Shown here in pieces: positions 14,615 through 22,855 of a stretch of 32,053 nt of DNA; positions within the stretch are counted from its first letter, which is position 1, and each line of letters begins with the position of its first letter. Position numbers and translations under genes: made by a program. The notes under the pieces were generated by a model. The model was not told where the DNA came from. It ran no database searches and was given only the letters and a program-made list of their open reading frames with translations. Source of the DNA: Mesorhizobium sp. (GTDB lineage Bacteria; Pseudomonadota; Alphaproteobacteria; Rhizobiales; Rhizobiaceae); contig NZ_JAFKIC010000170.1 of assembly GCF_017306585.1 (NCBI RefSeq), positions 1 through 32,053 of the forward strand, in the 5' to 3' direction.

Positions 14615-15452
14615 AAGACCAGTGTTTCCGCAGGATCGGGCGGCGGCGATCGTGGGAAGTTCCGCTTTCGGCACCGTATCGCCGGACCTTGCCGGCGTGC
14701 GCGTGATGGGCACGCCGCGCTCGGGCACCAACCTCGCCAGGCACCTCATCGAACGCTATCTCGGTGTTCCCGTGGTCTTCGACCAGGGGTTCTGGAAACA
14801 CGGTGTTTTCCCGGCGCTGATGAACGGGCGCGAGATCGACCATGGCGGCCTGCCCATCATTGTCATGAGCAAGGATCCGGTCACCCAGATCCTGTCCTGG
14901 TTCCGCCTGGCGAGGAACGACACGATCTTCAGGCCGAACGGCAGCTTCGCCTCGTTCCTGCGCAGCCCGTTCGAGGTCAGGCAGGATTTCACCGAGCCGA
15001 AGCGGATGGAATACAGGTTCGGCTCGCCGGCCGATTACTGGAACCAGTTCCATTTCGCCATGGATGCGTTGCGCCGCGCCGGCGCTCCGGTGCATTTCCT
15101 GTGCTATGAGCGGCTGGTTTCGGAACCGGCCCTGTCGCTGCACATGCTGTCGCATTTTCTCGGCCGCGCCGTGCCTTTCGACGTGCGCTGCCCGGTCGAC
15201 ATTCCGCGCCATACGCTCGACGCCGGCAATGATGTCGAGGATGCCGACACGCATGGGCGAAGGCCGTTCGACCCCGCCCGCGCCGAGCTGGCCTCGGCGC
15301 TGGCCAGGATCGGCTGGCGCAATGCGGCCATGATCCTGCGCGGCATCGACGAGGATGTGCTTGCCGCCACGGACCGGGCCGGGTTCCGCGCGGCGTGCCG
15401 CGAGGCGGCTGGCGCCAGGGCGATGCTGAGGTCGCTTCTGGGGCCTTGGTAA
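14607..15452 (+). CDS. Sulfotransferase-like protein, paralogue B
   Basis: This 281-residue protein is encoded with an 8-base overlap on the end of the glycosyltransferase gene, so the two form one operon. The 5'-phosphosulfate loop GTPRSGTNL is at residues 35-43 and the 3'-phosphate pair K89...S97 lies in SKDPVTQILSW, again with Lys for the usual Arg. Conserved blocks with paralogue A at 8303-9115 run over nearly the full length, without large gaps; B has about 11 more N-terminal residues. Catalytic base cannot be assigned with certainty. Coupling to a GT4 enzyme suggests sulfation of the glycan that enzyme builds. Rhizobia are known to sulfate Nod factors, K-antigens and LPS, but this protein is not clearly NodH, NoeE or LpsS. 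It could instead use another nucleotide donor. Confidence 0.82.
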   Translation: MGERPVFPQDRAAAIVGSSAFGTVSPDLAGVRVMGTPRSGTNLARHLIERYLGVPVVFDQGFWKHGVFPALMNGREIDHGGLPIIVMSKDPVTQILSWFRLARNDTIFRPNGSFASFLRSPFEVRQDFTEPKRMEYRFGSPADYWNQFHFAMDALRRAGAPVHFLCYERLVSEPALSLHMLSHFLGRAVPFDVRCPVDIPRHTLDAGNDVEDADTHGRRPFDPARAELASALARIGWRNAAMILRGIDEDVLAATDRAGFRAACREAAGARAMLRSLLGPW

Positions 15453-15474
15453 GGCAGGATCCCGCTCAAGCGAA

Positions 15475-16146
15475 TTAGGTGGCGTAGGCGACCCAGCCCC
15501 TGAAGCTGAAGCCGGCATAGAACAGTCCGACGTCGGCAAAACCCGCTTGACGCAGCATGGCCTCTTCCTCTTGCGGATCAAGGATCGTCAGCCTTGTGGC
15601 AATCGCCTGGCGCGCGCTTTCCAGCTGCGCCGGGCCGGCGCCCTGTGGCGCGCCAAAGGCGACATGGCGGGCAATCCAATTGGAGCGTTCGGGCTCGGCC
15701 TGCGGAAAGCTGATATGGGCGAGCACGAAGGGCGCGCCGGGCCGCAAGCGGCGCCTGATCTGGCGCAGCGTCGGCAGGCGTTCTTCGCGCGCGATGAAAT
15801 GGAAGGTGAGCAGCGAGCAGGCGCCGTCGAACGGGCCCTCCGGCGCCGCATCGATGAAGCCTTCATGCAGGCGCATGCGCGGCGCGTGATCGGCCACCAT
15901 GCCTGCGGCCAGCGCCAGCATGTCGGCGGACGGGTCGACGCCGTCGAACGACCAGCCTGGCTCGGCCTCGGCGAATGCCCTGAGTTCCAGCCCGCCGCCG
16001 GCGCCCAGCACCAGCAGGCGGCCATCCCCAGGCATGCGCTCTGCCAGCAGCAGCGTGGCCATGCGATGCAGGCCGGCAAAGCCCGGCACCTGCCGGGGCG
16101 GTCCTTCGGCGTAGGCCGCGTGTCCCTCGAAGGCGGTTCGGCTCAT
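15475..16146 (-). CDS. SAM-dependent methyltransferase
   Basis: This 223-residue class I methyltransferase starts at the ATG at 16146, which overlaps the end of the Rrf2 gene as ATGA. The frame upstream of that ATG lies out of phase through the regulator gene and is not coding. Motif I is [16 protein letters not shown], followed by [13 protein letters not shown] with the acidic residue that binds the SAM ribose. Later motifs are [10 protein letters not shown] (motif IV/post IV) and [17 protein letters not shown] (motif VI). The pattern recalls small-molecule methyltransferases of the UbiE/trans-aconitate type. It is co-transcribed with, and probably controlled by, the Rrf2 regulator. Substrate unknown. 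The gene is convergent with the sulfotransferase B gene, with a 22-base gap. Confidence 0.9.
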   Translation of the reverse strand: MSRTAFEGHAAYAEGPPRQVPGFAGLHRMATLLLAERMPGDGRLLVLGAGGGLELRAFAEAEPGWSFDGVDPSADMLALAAGMVADHAPRMRLHEGFIDAAPEGPFDGACSLLTFHFIAREERLPTLRQIRRRLRPGAPFVLAHISFPQAEPERSNWIARHVAFGAPQGAGPAQLESARQAIATRLTILDPQEEEAMLRQAGFADVGLFYAGFSFRGWVAYAT

Positions 16147-16613
16147 GCGGCACCGGCATGGACGGTTTCGAAATCGGCGAGTTGCCGGCGGTCCGCGCCG
16201 CGCGCACGGATATCGGCATCGAGCATTGCGAGCGTCACTTCGCCGAGGCGGGCGAGCAGCCGCTGCTCCGCCTCTTCCAGCGCCTTGTCGAGGCTCGCGT
16301 TGACCGCCTGCTCCACGAGGCATTGCGGATTTGCGGAGCGGTTGCCGAGCGCGAAGAGAGCCGGACTGCCGAGCGCGGCGTAGATGTCGCGCAGCGTGAT
16401 ATCGGCGGGGTCGCGGGTCAGCGTCCAGCCGCCGCCATGGCCCTTTTCCGAGCCGACATAGCCGGCATCGCGCAGGCCGGCCATGATGCGGCGCAGCACG
16501 ACCGGGTTGGTCTGCATCGCCCTTGCCAGGGTTTGCGAGGTGATGGGCGCGCTGTGATGCGCCATGTGGAGGAGGACGTGGAGCACGCCCGACAAACGGC
16601 TGTCTCTGTTCAT
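16143..16613 (-). CDS. Rrf2-family transcriptional regulator
   Basis: This 156-residue winged-helix regulator has the Rrf2 plan. An N-terminal HTH ([30 protein letters not shown]) is followed by the glycine-rich wing [13 protein letters not shown] and [16 protein letters not shown]. The sensor region has one Cys only (Cys98 in [10 protein letters not shown]), in place of the three Cys that hold the iron-sulfur cluster in IscR and NsrR. It is thus closer to the YwnA/CymR-like members, which sense by protein contact, thiol chemistry or small molecules. It is the first gene of a two-gene operon with the methyltransferase. The divergent GNAT gene lies across a 93-bp region that probably holds its operator. 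Autoregulation is likely but not shown. Confidence 0.92.
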   Translation of the reverse strand: MNRDSRLSGVLHVLLHMAHHSAPITSQTLARAMQTNPVVLRRIMAGLRDAGYVGSEKGHGGGWTLTRDPADITLRDIYAALGSPALFALGNRSANPQCLVEQAVNASLDKALEEAEQRLLARLGEVTLAMLDADIRARGADRRQLADFETVHAGAA

Positions 16614-16706
16614 GTAACTTCATATGTTGCGTGATAGCCGCGATGTCAAGCCACGCGGTGGACGCGTGGCCTCGACAGCATGGGCCGCCTCTGCGAGGGT
16701 CGTGGC

Positions 16707-17645
16707 ATGACGACTCTCGGACCGACCGAATTGCGGCTGATGCAGGGCCTGGCCCAGAAGGTGACCGCCTTGCGGCCGGAGCTGCTCAACGGCGACGCCA
16801 CCATTGGCGAACTGGCCTGGGTCTGGGGCAAGGATGTTGACACGCTCGCTCCATTCTGGCGGCACCGGTTCTGGTTCGCCGATGGCGAGCTTGCCGCGTG
16901 GGGCTGGGCGTGCCTGCCGCATCATATCGCACGCGCTGGCGGCGCGGCGATCGCGGCCGAAGCGGCCAACCTGACCTGGCAGGCGCATCCCGACCGGCCG
17001 GAACTGCTGGATGGCATACTCGACTGGTACGACGCGGTGGCCGACGGCGCCGACCGGCTCGTGACGGTGCAGTCCGCCGATCAAGCGGCGCAAGCGATCG
17101 TCGCCGCGCATGGCTATGTGTTCGACACCGAGGCCGGTTCGGACGACGGCTCCTGGGTGCAGTTCAACACCCGGGATCTGGCCGACGTGCCCGAGCCGGT
17201 GCTGCCGCAAGGCTTCCGGTTCCTGACCGCCGGCGACGTCCCGGCGGCCGATGCGGTCCAGGCGCATCGCGACGCCTGGCCGGGCTCGCGTTTCAGCGAG
17301 GCGGCGTTCGCAAGAGTGCGGGGGACATGGCCCTACCGCGCCGACCTGCATGTGCTGGTCCAGGCGCCGGACGGCACGCTGGCTGCCACCGCAATCATCT
17401 GGCTGGACGAAGCGACCCGGACCGCCGAGTTCGAACCTGTCGGCACGCATCGCGATTTCCGGCGGCTCGGGCTCGGCACCGCATTGCAACTCAACGGCAT
17501 GCATCTGGCGAGGGCGGCCGGCGCCACGCGCATGCTGGTCGCCTGCCGGGGCGTTGCGTCGCAGCCGGCGGCGCGCAACATGTATTACGGCGTCGGCTTC
17601 CGCCAGCTGAGCCGCGACCTGCCGCAGATCAAGGCCAAGGGATAG
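16707..17645 (+). CDS. GNAT-family N-acetyltransferase
   Basis: The protein is 312 residues from the ATG at 16707, which follows GAGGGT (16695-16700); an ATG at 16680 has no ribosome site. The C-terminal GNAT domain (~175-305) has the acetyl-CoA motif A, EPVGTHRDFRRLGLGTAL (R-x-x-G-x-G), then MLVACRGVASQPAARNMYYGVGF with the N-x-x-x-x-x-Y-x-x-x-G-F motif B. The N-terminal half is a second, degenerate GNAT-like module containing TVQSADQAAQAIVAAHGYVF, so it is probably a tandem-GNAT protein with one active site. The gene is divergent from the Rrf2 operon. Its substrate is unknown; small amines or antibiotics are common for the family. Confidence 0.88.
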   Translation: MTTLGPTELRLMQGLAQKVTALRPELLNGDATIGELAWVWGKDVDTLAPFWRHRFWFADGELAAWGWACLPHHIARAGGAAIAAEAANLTWQAHPDRPELLDGILDWYDAVADGADRLVTVQSADQAAQAIVAAHGYVFDTEAGSDDGSWVQFNTRDLADVPEPVLPQGFRFLTAGDVPAADAVQAHRDAWPGSRFSEAAFARVRGTWPYRADLHVLVQAPDGTLAATAIIWLDEATRTAEFEPVGTHRDFRRLGLGTALQLNGMHLARAAGATRMLVACRGVASQPAARNMYYGVGFRQLSRDLPQIKAKG

Positions 17646-17667
17646 CGGTCCCGGGCTGCTGTCCCGA

Positions 17668-18828
17668 TCACCCCGGATACAGCGGACCGCCATCGGCGAA
17701 GGCGAAGTCAGCGAAGCGTTGGGCGATGCGGCGGTGCGCGGCAGCGTCCGGATGCAGGGCGTCGGGCAGCGGCAGTTCGGCGAAGTCCGCCGGTCCATAA
17801 AGGTCGAGCCCGTCGAGATAAGCGAGGTGCGCGTCGCTTTCCCCGCGCTGGCGCGCGATCCGCTCCAGCTCCTGCCGGATCGTGACCAGCGTCAGCTTTC
17901 CGGCGGCGCGCTCGGCGGGATTTCCGGTCGCCCGGAAAGCAACCTTGCCCGCCGCAAGCGCCTCCATGTCAAACGCGCCGGGGCCGGGAGTGTCCTCATG
18001 GATCGGGCAATGGAGCGGCGACACCAGGAGGATCGGCGTGTCGGGCTTGCCGTCGCGGATGGTGTCGAGGAAGCCGTGCACGGCCGGCGCGAAGGCGCGC
18101 AGCCGCATCAGGTCGGCGTTGACGAGGTTGATGCCGATCTTGAGGCTGACGAGGTCGGCCGGCGTATCGCGCATCACGCGCGCGACGAACGGGTCGAGCA
18201 GGGCGCTGCCGCTGAATCCCAGATTGACAAGCTCAACCCCGCCCTGGGCGGCGGCGAGTGCCGGCCAGCTCGCCGATGGGCTGTCGGTGTTCGAGCCCTT
18301 GCTGATGGAACTGCCATGATGCAGCCAGACCTTGTGGCTCCCTTCGGAAAAGGGCTCGACCGGCGCATCGGTGCGCAACGCCACCAGTTCGGTGGTCTCG
18401 TTGTAAGGTAGCCAGATCTCGACCGCCTTGTCGCGCTCCGGCAGGCCGGCAAAGCGCAGCGTGCTGATGCCGACCTCTTGCTTCGTCACGCTGCCGGTGG
18501 CCATGTCGAACGTCACCGTATCGGCGCCGGTGGCGGAGGCCTGTGCGGTGAGCCGGCCATCGACAAGCAGATCATAGACCCCGGCGGGCCGCGCCGGCAC
18601 CCCGAGATAGACGAACCGTGTCGGCACCGTGTCGAGCTCGATCACACTCGCCCGCGAGCGGAAAGCAATGCGCACGCCCGCAGGCTCGGATTCGGCCATG
18701 GCCAGTTGCTGGTCGGGGCACTGCGCCCGAGCCCAAAGAGGCAGGCGATGTGGCTGCAGGCCCCGCGCGCCCTGTTCGAGGGAGAGGCAGCCGCGCACGA
18801 GGGCTGGGGTGATGGGGATGGTGAGCAT
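17668..18828 (-). CDS. SGNH/GDSL-type hydrolase
   Basis: This is a 386-residue protein. An N-terminal beta-rich region (~20-160) is followed by an SGNH hydrolase domain. That domain has block I HHGSSISKGSN (nucleophile Ser in G-S-S in place of G-D-S), block II GFSGSA, block III G-I-N with the oxyanion Asn, and block V DALHPD with the catalytic Asp and His. The order and spacing agree with esterases or acetyl-xylan esterase-like enzymes that carry an extra N-terminal domain. The start is uncertain: ATG at 18828 is taken, but a TTG at 18858 is also in frame and neither has a clear ribosome site. No signal peptide is seen from either start, so it probably acts in the cytoplasm. It is convergent with the GNAT gene. 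Confidence 0.85.
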   Translation of the reverse strand: MLTIPITPALVRGCLSLEQGARGLQPHRLPLWARAQCPDQQLAMAESEPAGVRIAFRSRASVIELDTVPTRFVYLGVPARPAGVYDLLVDGRLTAQASATGADTVTFDMATGSVTKQEVGISTLRFAGLPERDKAVEIWLPYNETTELVALRTDAPVEPFSEGSHKVWLHHGSSISKGSNTDSPSASWPALAAAQGGVELVNLGFSGSALLDPFVARVMRDTPADLVSLKIGINLVNADLMRLRAFAPAVHGFLDTIRDGKPDTPILLVSPLHCPIHEDTPGPGAFDMEALAAGKVAFRATGNPAERAAGKLTLVTIRQELERIARQRGESDAHLAYLDGLDLYGPADFAELPLPDALHPDAAAHRRIAQRFADFAFADGGPLYPG

Positions 18829-18933
18829 GGGAAGGTATTGGGAGTGTGATTGTGTCAAATCAAAAGCTCGCCTGACGCATAATCATCGTCGACTTCCGCT
18901 TCACACCACAAAGTCTGTCGTCCCGGGCCAAGG

Positions 18934-19992
18934 TCAGCCGCACGACCGCGCGGTCTTGAGCGCCTCGGAGCGGGCGGGCTGGGGCAGGGCGGCGATGCGG
19001 CGGACGGCATCATAGAAGCGCGGATAGTCGCCGCCGCACAGATCGTAGAGGCGCAGGAACGCCGGCACCTGTTCGCCGTAGACGGAGGTCGCGGCGAGCT
19101 TGGCGTTGTTGATCGGGCTGTCGAACCAGCCGTCATAGCCCTTATATCCGCCCCATCGGCCGTCGCGCATCTTGCGGTAGCGCGCCCGCAGCCTTTCGAT
19201 CGCGGCGTCCTTGGCGGCGGCCATCTTTTCCGGCGTGCGCGGGCTGCCATAGACCTGCCGCAGCTCCTCGCGCGTCTGCCCGATCAGCCGCAGGAAGTCG
19301 GCGCTGCGATTGCGGTTGGTTTCATAGCGGCGCAATCCGGCGCTGTCGCCCGTGGCGCGCAGCCATTTACGGGTGCCGCTGGTCTCGACGGAGACAGCGA
19401 AAGCCTCGTTGAAGGCGGAATCGCCGTTCACATAGAGTTTCTGATGCGCCAGCTCATGGAAGATGAGGGTGGCGAGATAGGTGTCGTCCTCGCGCATCAT
19501 GGTGCTGAGCAGCGGGTCGCTGAACCAGCCCAGCGTCGAATAGGCGGTGACGCCCGAGACATAGACGTCGAGCCCCTTGGCTCGCAGTTCGGCAGCACTT
19601 TCGATCGCGTCCTTGCGCGAGAAATAGCCCTTGTAGGGGACGCAGCCGAACACCGGAAAGCACCAGGTGACCGGCGCCAGCGAGAAGCGCGGCGCGGCGA
19701 ACACGGCCAGCGTCACATCGTCCCGGCCGATGTCGACATAGGAGCGGTAACTCGAATTGTCGGGCAGCGCCAGCTTCTCCGAGGCAAAGCGCCTGATGGC
19801 GGCGGCGGTCTCCAGCTTGGCGCGCAACGGCGCCGGCGTCGCGGGATCGCGGATCAGCCGCCCGACATTCCGGCGCTTGGCCATGATCTCGACATGGCCC
19901 TCGATCGACTGCGCGTAATAGGAAACGGTGGTGCATCCGGCCACGGCGGACGCCATGACCATTGCGGCGAGCAATCGAAAAAAGCGCTTCAC
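18934..19992 (-). CDS. Lipoprotein metallo-aminopeptidase (COG4324-like)
   Basis: The protein is 352 residues from the GTG at 19992, directly preceding a lipoprotein signal: KRFFRLLAAMVMASAVAGC with the lipobox A-V-A-G-C. It carries a zinc-binding H-E-x-x-H motif (LIFHELAHQKLYV) with a downstream Glu in NEAFAVSVE that fits the third ligand of a gluzincin-type peptidase. Upstream it has SGVTAYSTLGWFSDPLLSTM, characteristic of the bacterial 'predicted aminopeptidase' family. Attached to a membrane by its lipid, it would act in the periplasm on peptides. A TTG start at 20025 would put 11 residues in front of the lipoprotein signal and is less likely. Monocistronic. Substrate specificity is not known. 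Confidence 0.88.
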   Translation of the reverse strand: MKRFFRLLAAMVMASAVAGCTTVSYYAQSIEGHVEIMAKRRNVGRLIRDPATPAPLRAKLETAAAIRRFASEKLALPDNSSYRSYVDIGRDDVTLAVFAAPRFSLAPVTWCFPVFGCVPYKGYFSRKDAIESAAELRAKGLDVYVSGVTAYSTLGWFSDPLLSTMMREDDTYLATLIFHELAHQKLYVNGDSAFNEAFAVSVETSGTRKWLRATGDSAGLRRYETNRNRSADFLRLIGQTREELRQVYGSPRTPEKMAAAKDAAIERLRARYRKMRDGRWGGYKGYDGWFDSPINNAKLAATSVYGEQVPAFLRLYDLCGGDYPRFYDAVRRIAALPQPARSEALKTARSCG

Positions 19993-20219
19993 AGACTCAC
20001 CGCTTGCTCGTCCCTCATGAAGCAAATGTCTCCCGTTTGCCGCGAGAGTCTGAAACAGGCGCGCCGATTTTCGTCAAGGCCTTCCGCGCCCGGCGAGCGG
20101 GAGCGTAGCCTTGCGAAACAACGTCTGTGGCCGGTCGGTCAGCACATAGCCAGCGGTCTTGCTGGAACCGCGCCTGGGCAAAACACCCGACGCTGCGGGG
20201 AATGGCGTGGGCGGCAGGC

Positions 20220-21110
20220 TCAGCCGGCGAAGGCCTTGAGGCTGTCGCCGGAGGTCAGCATCACCTCGCCGTTGAACGAGATCGAGAAGGTGCCAAGCTG
20301 GTATTGGCCCTGGTCGTTCTTGACCAGTATGTCGCCCGTCACATGGTTGAGGCCGCTGCCGATGCTTTTGACGAGCCTGTCGACGTAACGCAGGTTGCTC
20401 CTGGCGGAGAGCGCTTCGTTGCTCGCCAGTTGCCGCGCCAGAAGCTGGCGCTTCGGGTCGTCGCCCATGCCTTGCTGGCGCTGTTCGACGGCCTCGGGCG
20501 CGGTCCGGGCCAGGGCTGCATTCAGATCAGGCAATGCCTTTTGCAGGCTGAGCAGAGCATCCGACGTCATCCTGCTCGCGTCGCTGAAGTTCAGCGCTTC
20601 GCTGGCGTATGCCTTGTATGCCTGAGCCTGCGGGCTGCGGTCGGCCGCGGCCTCCATCTCGTCCTGGACGGCCCACATATAGTCATGCTGGTCCATGGCC
20701 GTCACCGTTTCGGCTGTCTGGCCGGCAGGGATGAAGTAGCGCGGGACGGTGGAGTCCTTGTGCTGGCGGTCGGCCTCGACCATCGAGCCGATGAACCGCG
20801 TATATTCGGCATGGAGCTCGTCATAATTGGCCTTGCCGGCGCGAAGATAGGGATCATCAGCCGTTGTGGTGGGCAGCAGCGGCGCGCTGATGGTTGAAGA
20901 CAGGTGCCTGCCCGCCCTGGGAGCGTCACCCATGCCGGTCAACGGATCGTGGTCGATGTCGTCCTGATTGCCGACGGCGCCGGGCCGGACCACCGGAGCC
21001 TCGGCCCGCAACGCCATGCCCGCCTTCCAGTCTGTCGGCTGGCCGGCGAGGCCGCTCCTGGCCGAAACCAGCTTCTGTATCGTGGCGGTGAGGTTCGAGG
21101 TGATCTGCAT
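20220..21110 (-). CDS. Hypothetical protein (296 aa), no family recognised
   Basis: The reading frame starts MQITSNLTATIQKLVSARSG behind an AAGG ribosome site and has the codon usage of its neighbours. Residues ~30-100 are rich in Ala, Pro, Asp and Gly and probably disordered. Residues ~100-245 are strongly helical (DELHAEYTRFIGSMVEADRQ; ALLSLQKALPDLNAALA). The C-terminal ~50 residues form strands (GDILVKNDQGQYQLGTFSIS) ending in LKAFAG. No classical signal peptide or membrane helix. The N-terminal N-L-T/I-Q-K-L pattern and the helical core recall proteins that leave the cell without a cleaved signal (flagellar-type or type III/I cargo), but this is weak. It lies next to an RTX protein on the same strand, separated by 263 bp with a terminator. 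Function unknown. Confidence 0.7.
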   Translation of the reverse strand: MQITSNLTATIQKLVSARSGLAGQPTDWKAGMALRAEAPVVRPGAVGNQDDIDHDPLTGMGDAPRAGRHLSSTISAPLLPTTTADDPYLRAGKANYDELHAEYTRFIGSMVEADRQHKDSTVPRYFIPAGQTAETVTAMDQHDYMWAVQDEMEAAADRSPQAQAYKAYASEALNFSDASRMTSDALLSLQKALPDLNAALARTAPEAVEQRQQGMGDDPKRQLLARQLASNEALSARSNLRYVDRLVKSIGSGLNHVTGDILVKNDQGQYQLGTFSISFNGEVMLTSGDSLKAFAG

Positions 21111-21329
21111 CGCGAGCCTTGAATTTCACGTGCCCTGCATTCGATTCGCACAATGGAGTAGGTTGGTTAATCAATGATTTAAGACAAGCAACTCGAAAAG
21201 TAACCGCTTCGACATCGCTTCCTTTTCAAAACACAATTCAACAATGTCTAATATACTTCTCAAACCCCGAAACGCGGCGAATTTGCCGTAAACCGGCTCC
21301 GTCGCTACTCGCCCGGCGCGCTTGTGAAA

Positions 21330-21357
21330 TTCGCGGCGGCTGGCCGGCCGCCGCGAA
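21330..21357 (-). terminator. Terminator hairpin of the RTX gene
   Basis: An 11-bp perfect stem, TTCGCGGCGGC (21330-21340) with GCCGCCGCGAA (21347-21357), loop of six. On the minus strand it lies 16 bases after the RTX stop codon and is followed by AATTTCAC, a short T-rich stretch. Confidence 0.65.
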
Positions 21358-21373
21358 GTCTGTTGCTTGTTAT

Positions 21374-22558
21374 CTATACAAAGAAGTCGAACTGCGCGGC
21401 GGTCAGGTCGGTCGCGGTGATGCCGGTCAGGGTAAGCGTGTCGCCGCCGCCGAAGTCGATGACCGTATCGGCGCCGACCTGCGACATCAGGCCGGCGAGG
21501 TCGGAGAAGTCGTCGACACCCGCGAAGGCGCCGATGCTGATATGCTCGCCCGTCGTCGCCAGCGACAGGTCGGTGATGGTGTCGGCGCCATCGCCAAAAT
21601 GGAAAATGAACGTGTCGGCGCCGGCGCCGCCGGTAAGCACGTCGCCATTTCCCGCGCCGCCGGCGAGCGTGTCATTGCCGTTCTGGCCGTTCAGCGTGTC
21701 GCTGCCATAGCCGCCGTAAACGATGTCGTCTCCGTCTCCGGCATTGACGAGGTCGTCACGGCCAAGCGCGACGGCGTCCGTGGCGTTCTTGCCAGCCAGA
21801 TAAATGATGTTGTTGTCGGTGCTGTAGCCCCGGATTTCCTCGATGCCGTTGAGGGCCGTCTGGGTGAAATCGAGAGGCGCCGATCCCGCATAGGCTGAAA
21901 TCTTCACGCCGGTGAACGTGCCGAACTCCAGACTGGTGTTGGTGATCTCCTCGATGCCGGTGATGGACTTGATGCCGATGAGGAAGTTGTTCTGGATGGC
22001 GACGATCCGGTCCGTTTCAGTGCCGCCGTCATATTTCGTGCCGCCGTAGCAGGGCTGTCCGACAAAGAAGTCGTCATTGCCCTGTCCGCCAATGGCGGTC
22101 AGATTGCCGCTATAGCTGAGATACAGATCGTCGTCATCGTAGCCGCCATCGATGATGGATGCGGCGGTCGAGCTTCCAATGCCCATCTTGATGACGTCGT
22201 TTCCGGTGCCGCCATAGAGGCTGTCGGCGCCGCCGCCGCCGTCGATGTAGTCGTTGCCGCTGCCACCGTCGATGACGTCGTTGGCGCCGAGGCCCCAGAT
22301 CTGGTCATCACCCTGTTCGCCATAGGCGTAGTTGGTGACGTTCGAATTCTGCAGATAGATCTTGTCGTTGCCGTCGCCGCCCCAGATGCGGGCATTGCCG
22401 ATATAGAATGATGTGTAGCCGACGCTGTAGGCGTAGATGACATCGTCGCCCCCGTAGCCGTAGATGATGTCGTTTCCGCCCTTGCCGGAAATGACGTCGG
22501 CCGAAGACGTGCCGGTCAAGGTCTGACCGGCGCTCGTGCCATTGATTATCATATTCAT
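21374..22558 (-). CDS. RTX calcium-binding protein, probable type I secretion substrate
   Basis: The protein is 394 residues from the ATG at 22558, which is preceded by GGAGGA; the upstream frame to 22633 has no ribosome site. It lacks an N-terminal signal and starts MNMIINGTSAGQTLTGTS. It contains two blocks of nonapeptide RTX repeats (GGxGxDxxx): one at ~20-160 (GGNDIIYGYGGDDVIYA, GSGNDYIDGGGGADSLYGG) and one at ~290-345 (GDGDDIVYGGYGSDTLNG, GGAGADTFIF). Between them is a repeat-poor segment of ~100 residues. The C-terminal end DLTAAQFDFFV is the hydrophobic, acidic tail that type I exporters recognise. Calcium outside the cell would fold the beta-roll. No transporter genes are nearby, so a distant system would have to export it. 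Its activity is unknown; such proteins serve in adhesion, biofilm or nodulation (NodO-like). Confidence 0.88.
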   Translation of the reverse strand: MNMIINGTSAGQTLTGTSSADVISGKGGNDIIYGYGGDDVIYAYSVGYTSFYIGNARIWGGDGNDKIYLQNSNVTNYAYGEQGDDQIWGLGANDVIDGGSGNDYIDGGGGADSLYGGTGNDVIKMGIGSSTAASIIDGGYDDDDLYLSYSGNLTAIGGQGNDDFFVGQPCYGGTKYDGGTETDRIVAIQNNFLIGIKSITGIEEITNTSLEFGTFTGVKISAYAGSAPLDFTQTALNGIEEIRGYSTDNNIIYLAGKNATDAVALGRDDLVNAGDGDDIVYGGYGSDTLNGQNGNDTLAGGAGNGDVLTGGAGADTFIFHFGDGADTITDLSLATTGEHISIGAFAGVDDFSDLAGLMSQVGADTVIDFGGGDTLTLTGITATDLTAAQFDFFV

Positions 22559-22855
22559 TCTCCTCCAAAATTCGACGGGTTTTGCCAGGGAACGGGTCTC
22601 CCGAGGTGTTTTTAACCCGGCCTGTGGCGGCAATGGAGGAAGTCTAGCAGTGTTTTATTTTGCCGCCAGTAGTCAGATCAAGTTTTTGTTATCGAGAGGA
22701 AGTTCTATCGAAATATATATTGTATTTCTAAAATTAGATATTGCTTGCATTGCGATGGTGTCGGGGAGGCGTGCCCGCTCCGGCTGCCATCCCGGCCTGG
22801 CATGTTGCCGGACCCGCCGGTAAGGTGTGCCCAGAACGATTCACGGGAGCACGCC
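22559..22855. other. AT-rich divergent intergenic region, RTX gene and cupin gene
   Basis: The 297-bp gap is clearly richer in A and T than the rest of the window, most of all at 22680-22745. It should contain both promoters. No RNA gene, repeat or small protein gene was recognised. Confidence 0.5.
22652..22681 (-). promoter_or_regulatory. Candidate RTX gene promoter
   Basis: Minus strand TTGATC (22681-22676), 18-base spacer, TAAAAC (22657-22652), about 95 bases before the RTX start codon. The AT-rich tract directly upstream could act as an UP element. Confidence 0.35.

Noticed and set aside
16147-16623. Read-through frame extending the methyltransferase upstream
   Set aside because: It overlaps the Rrf2 gene in another phase; the methyltransferase has a coupled ATG at 16146.
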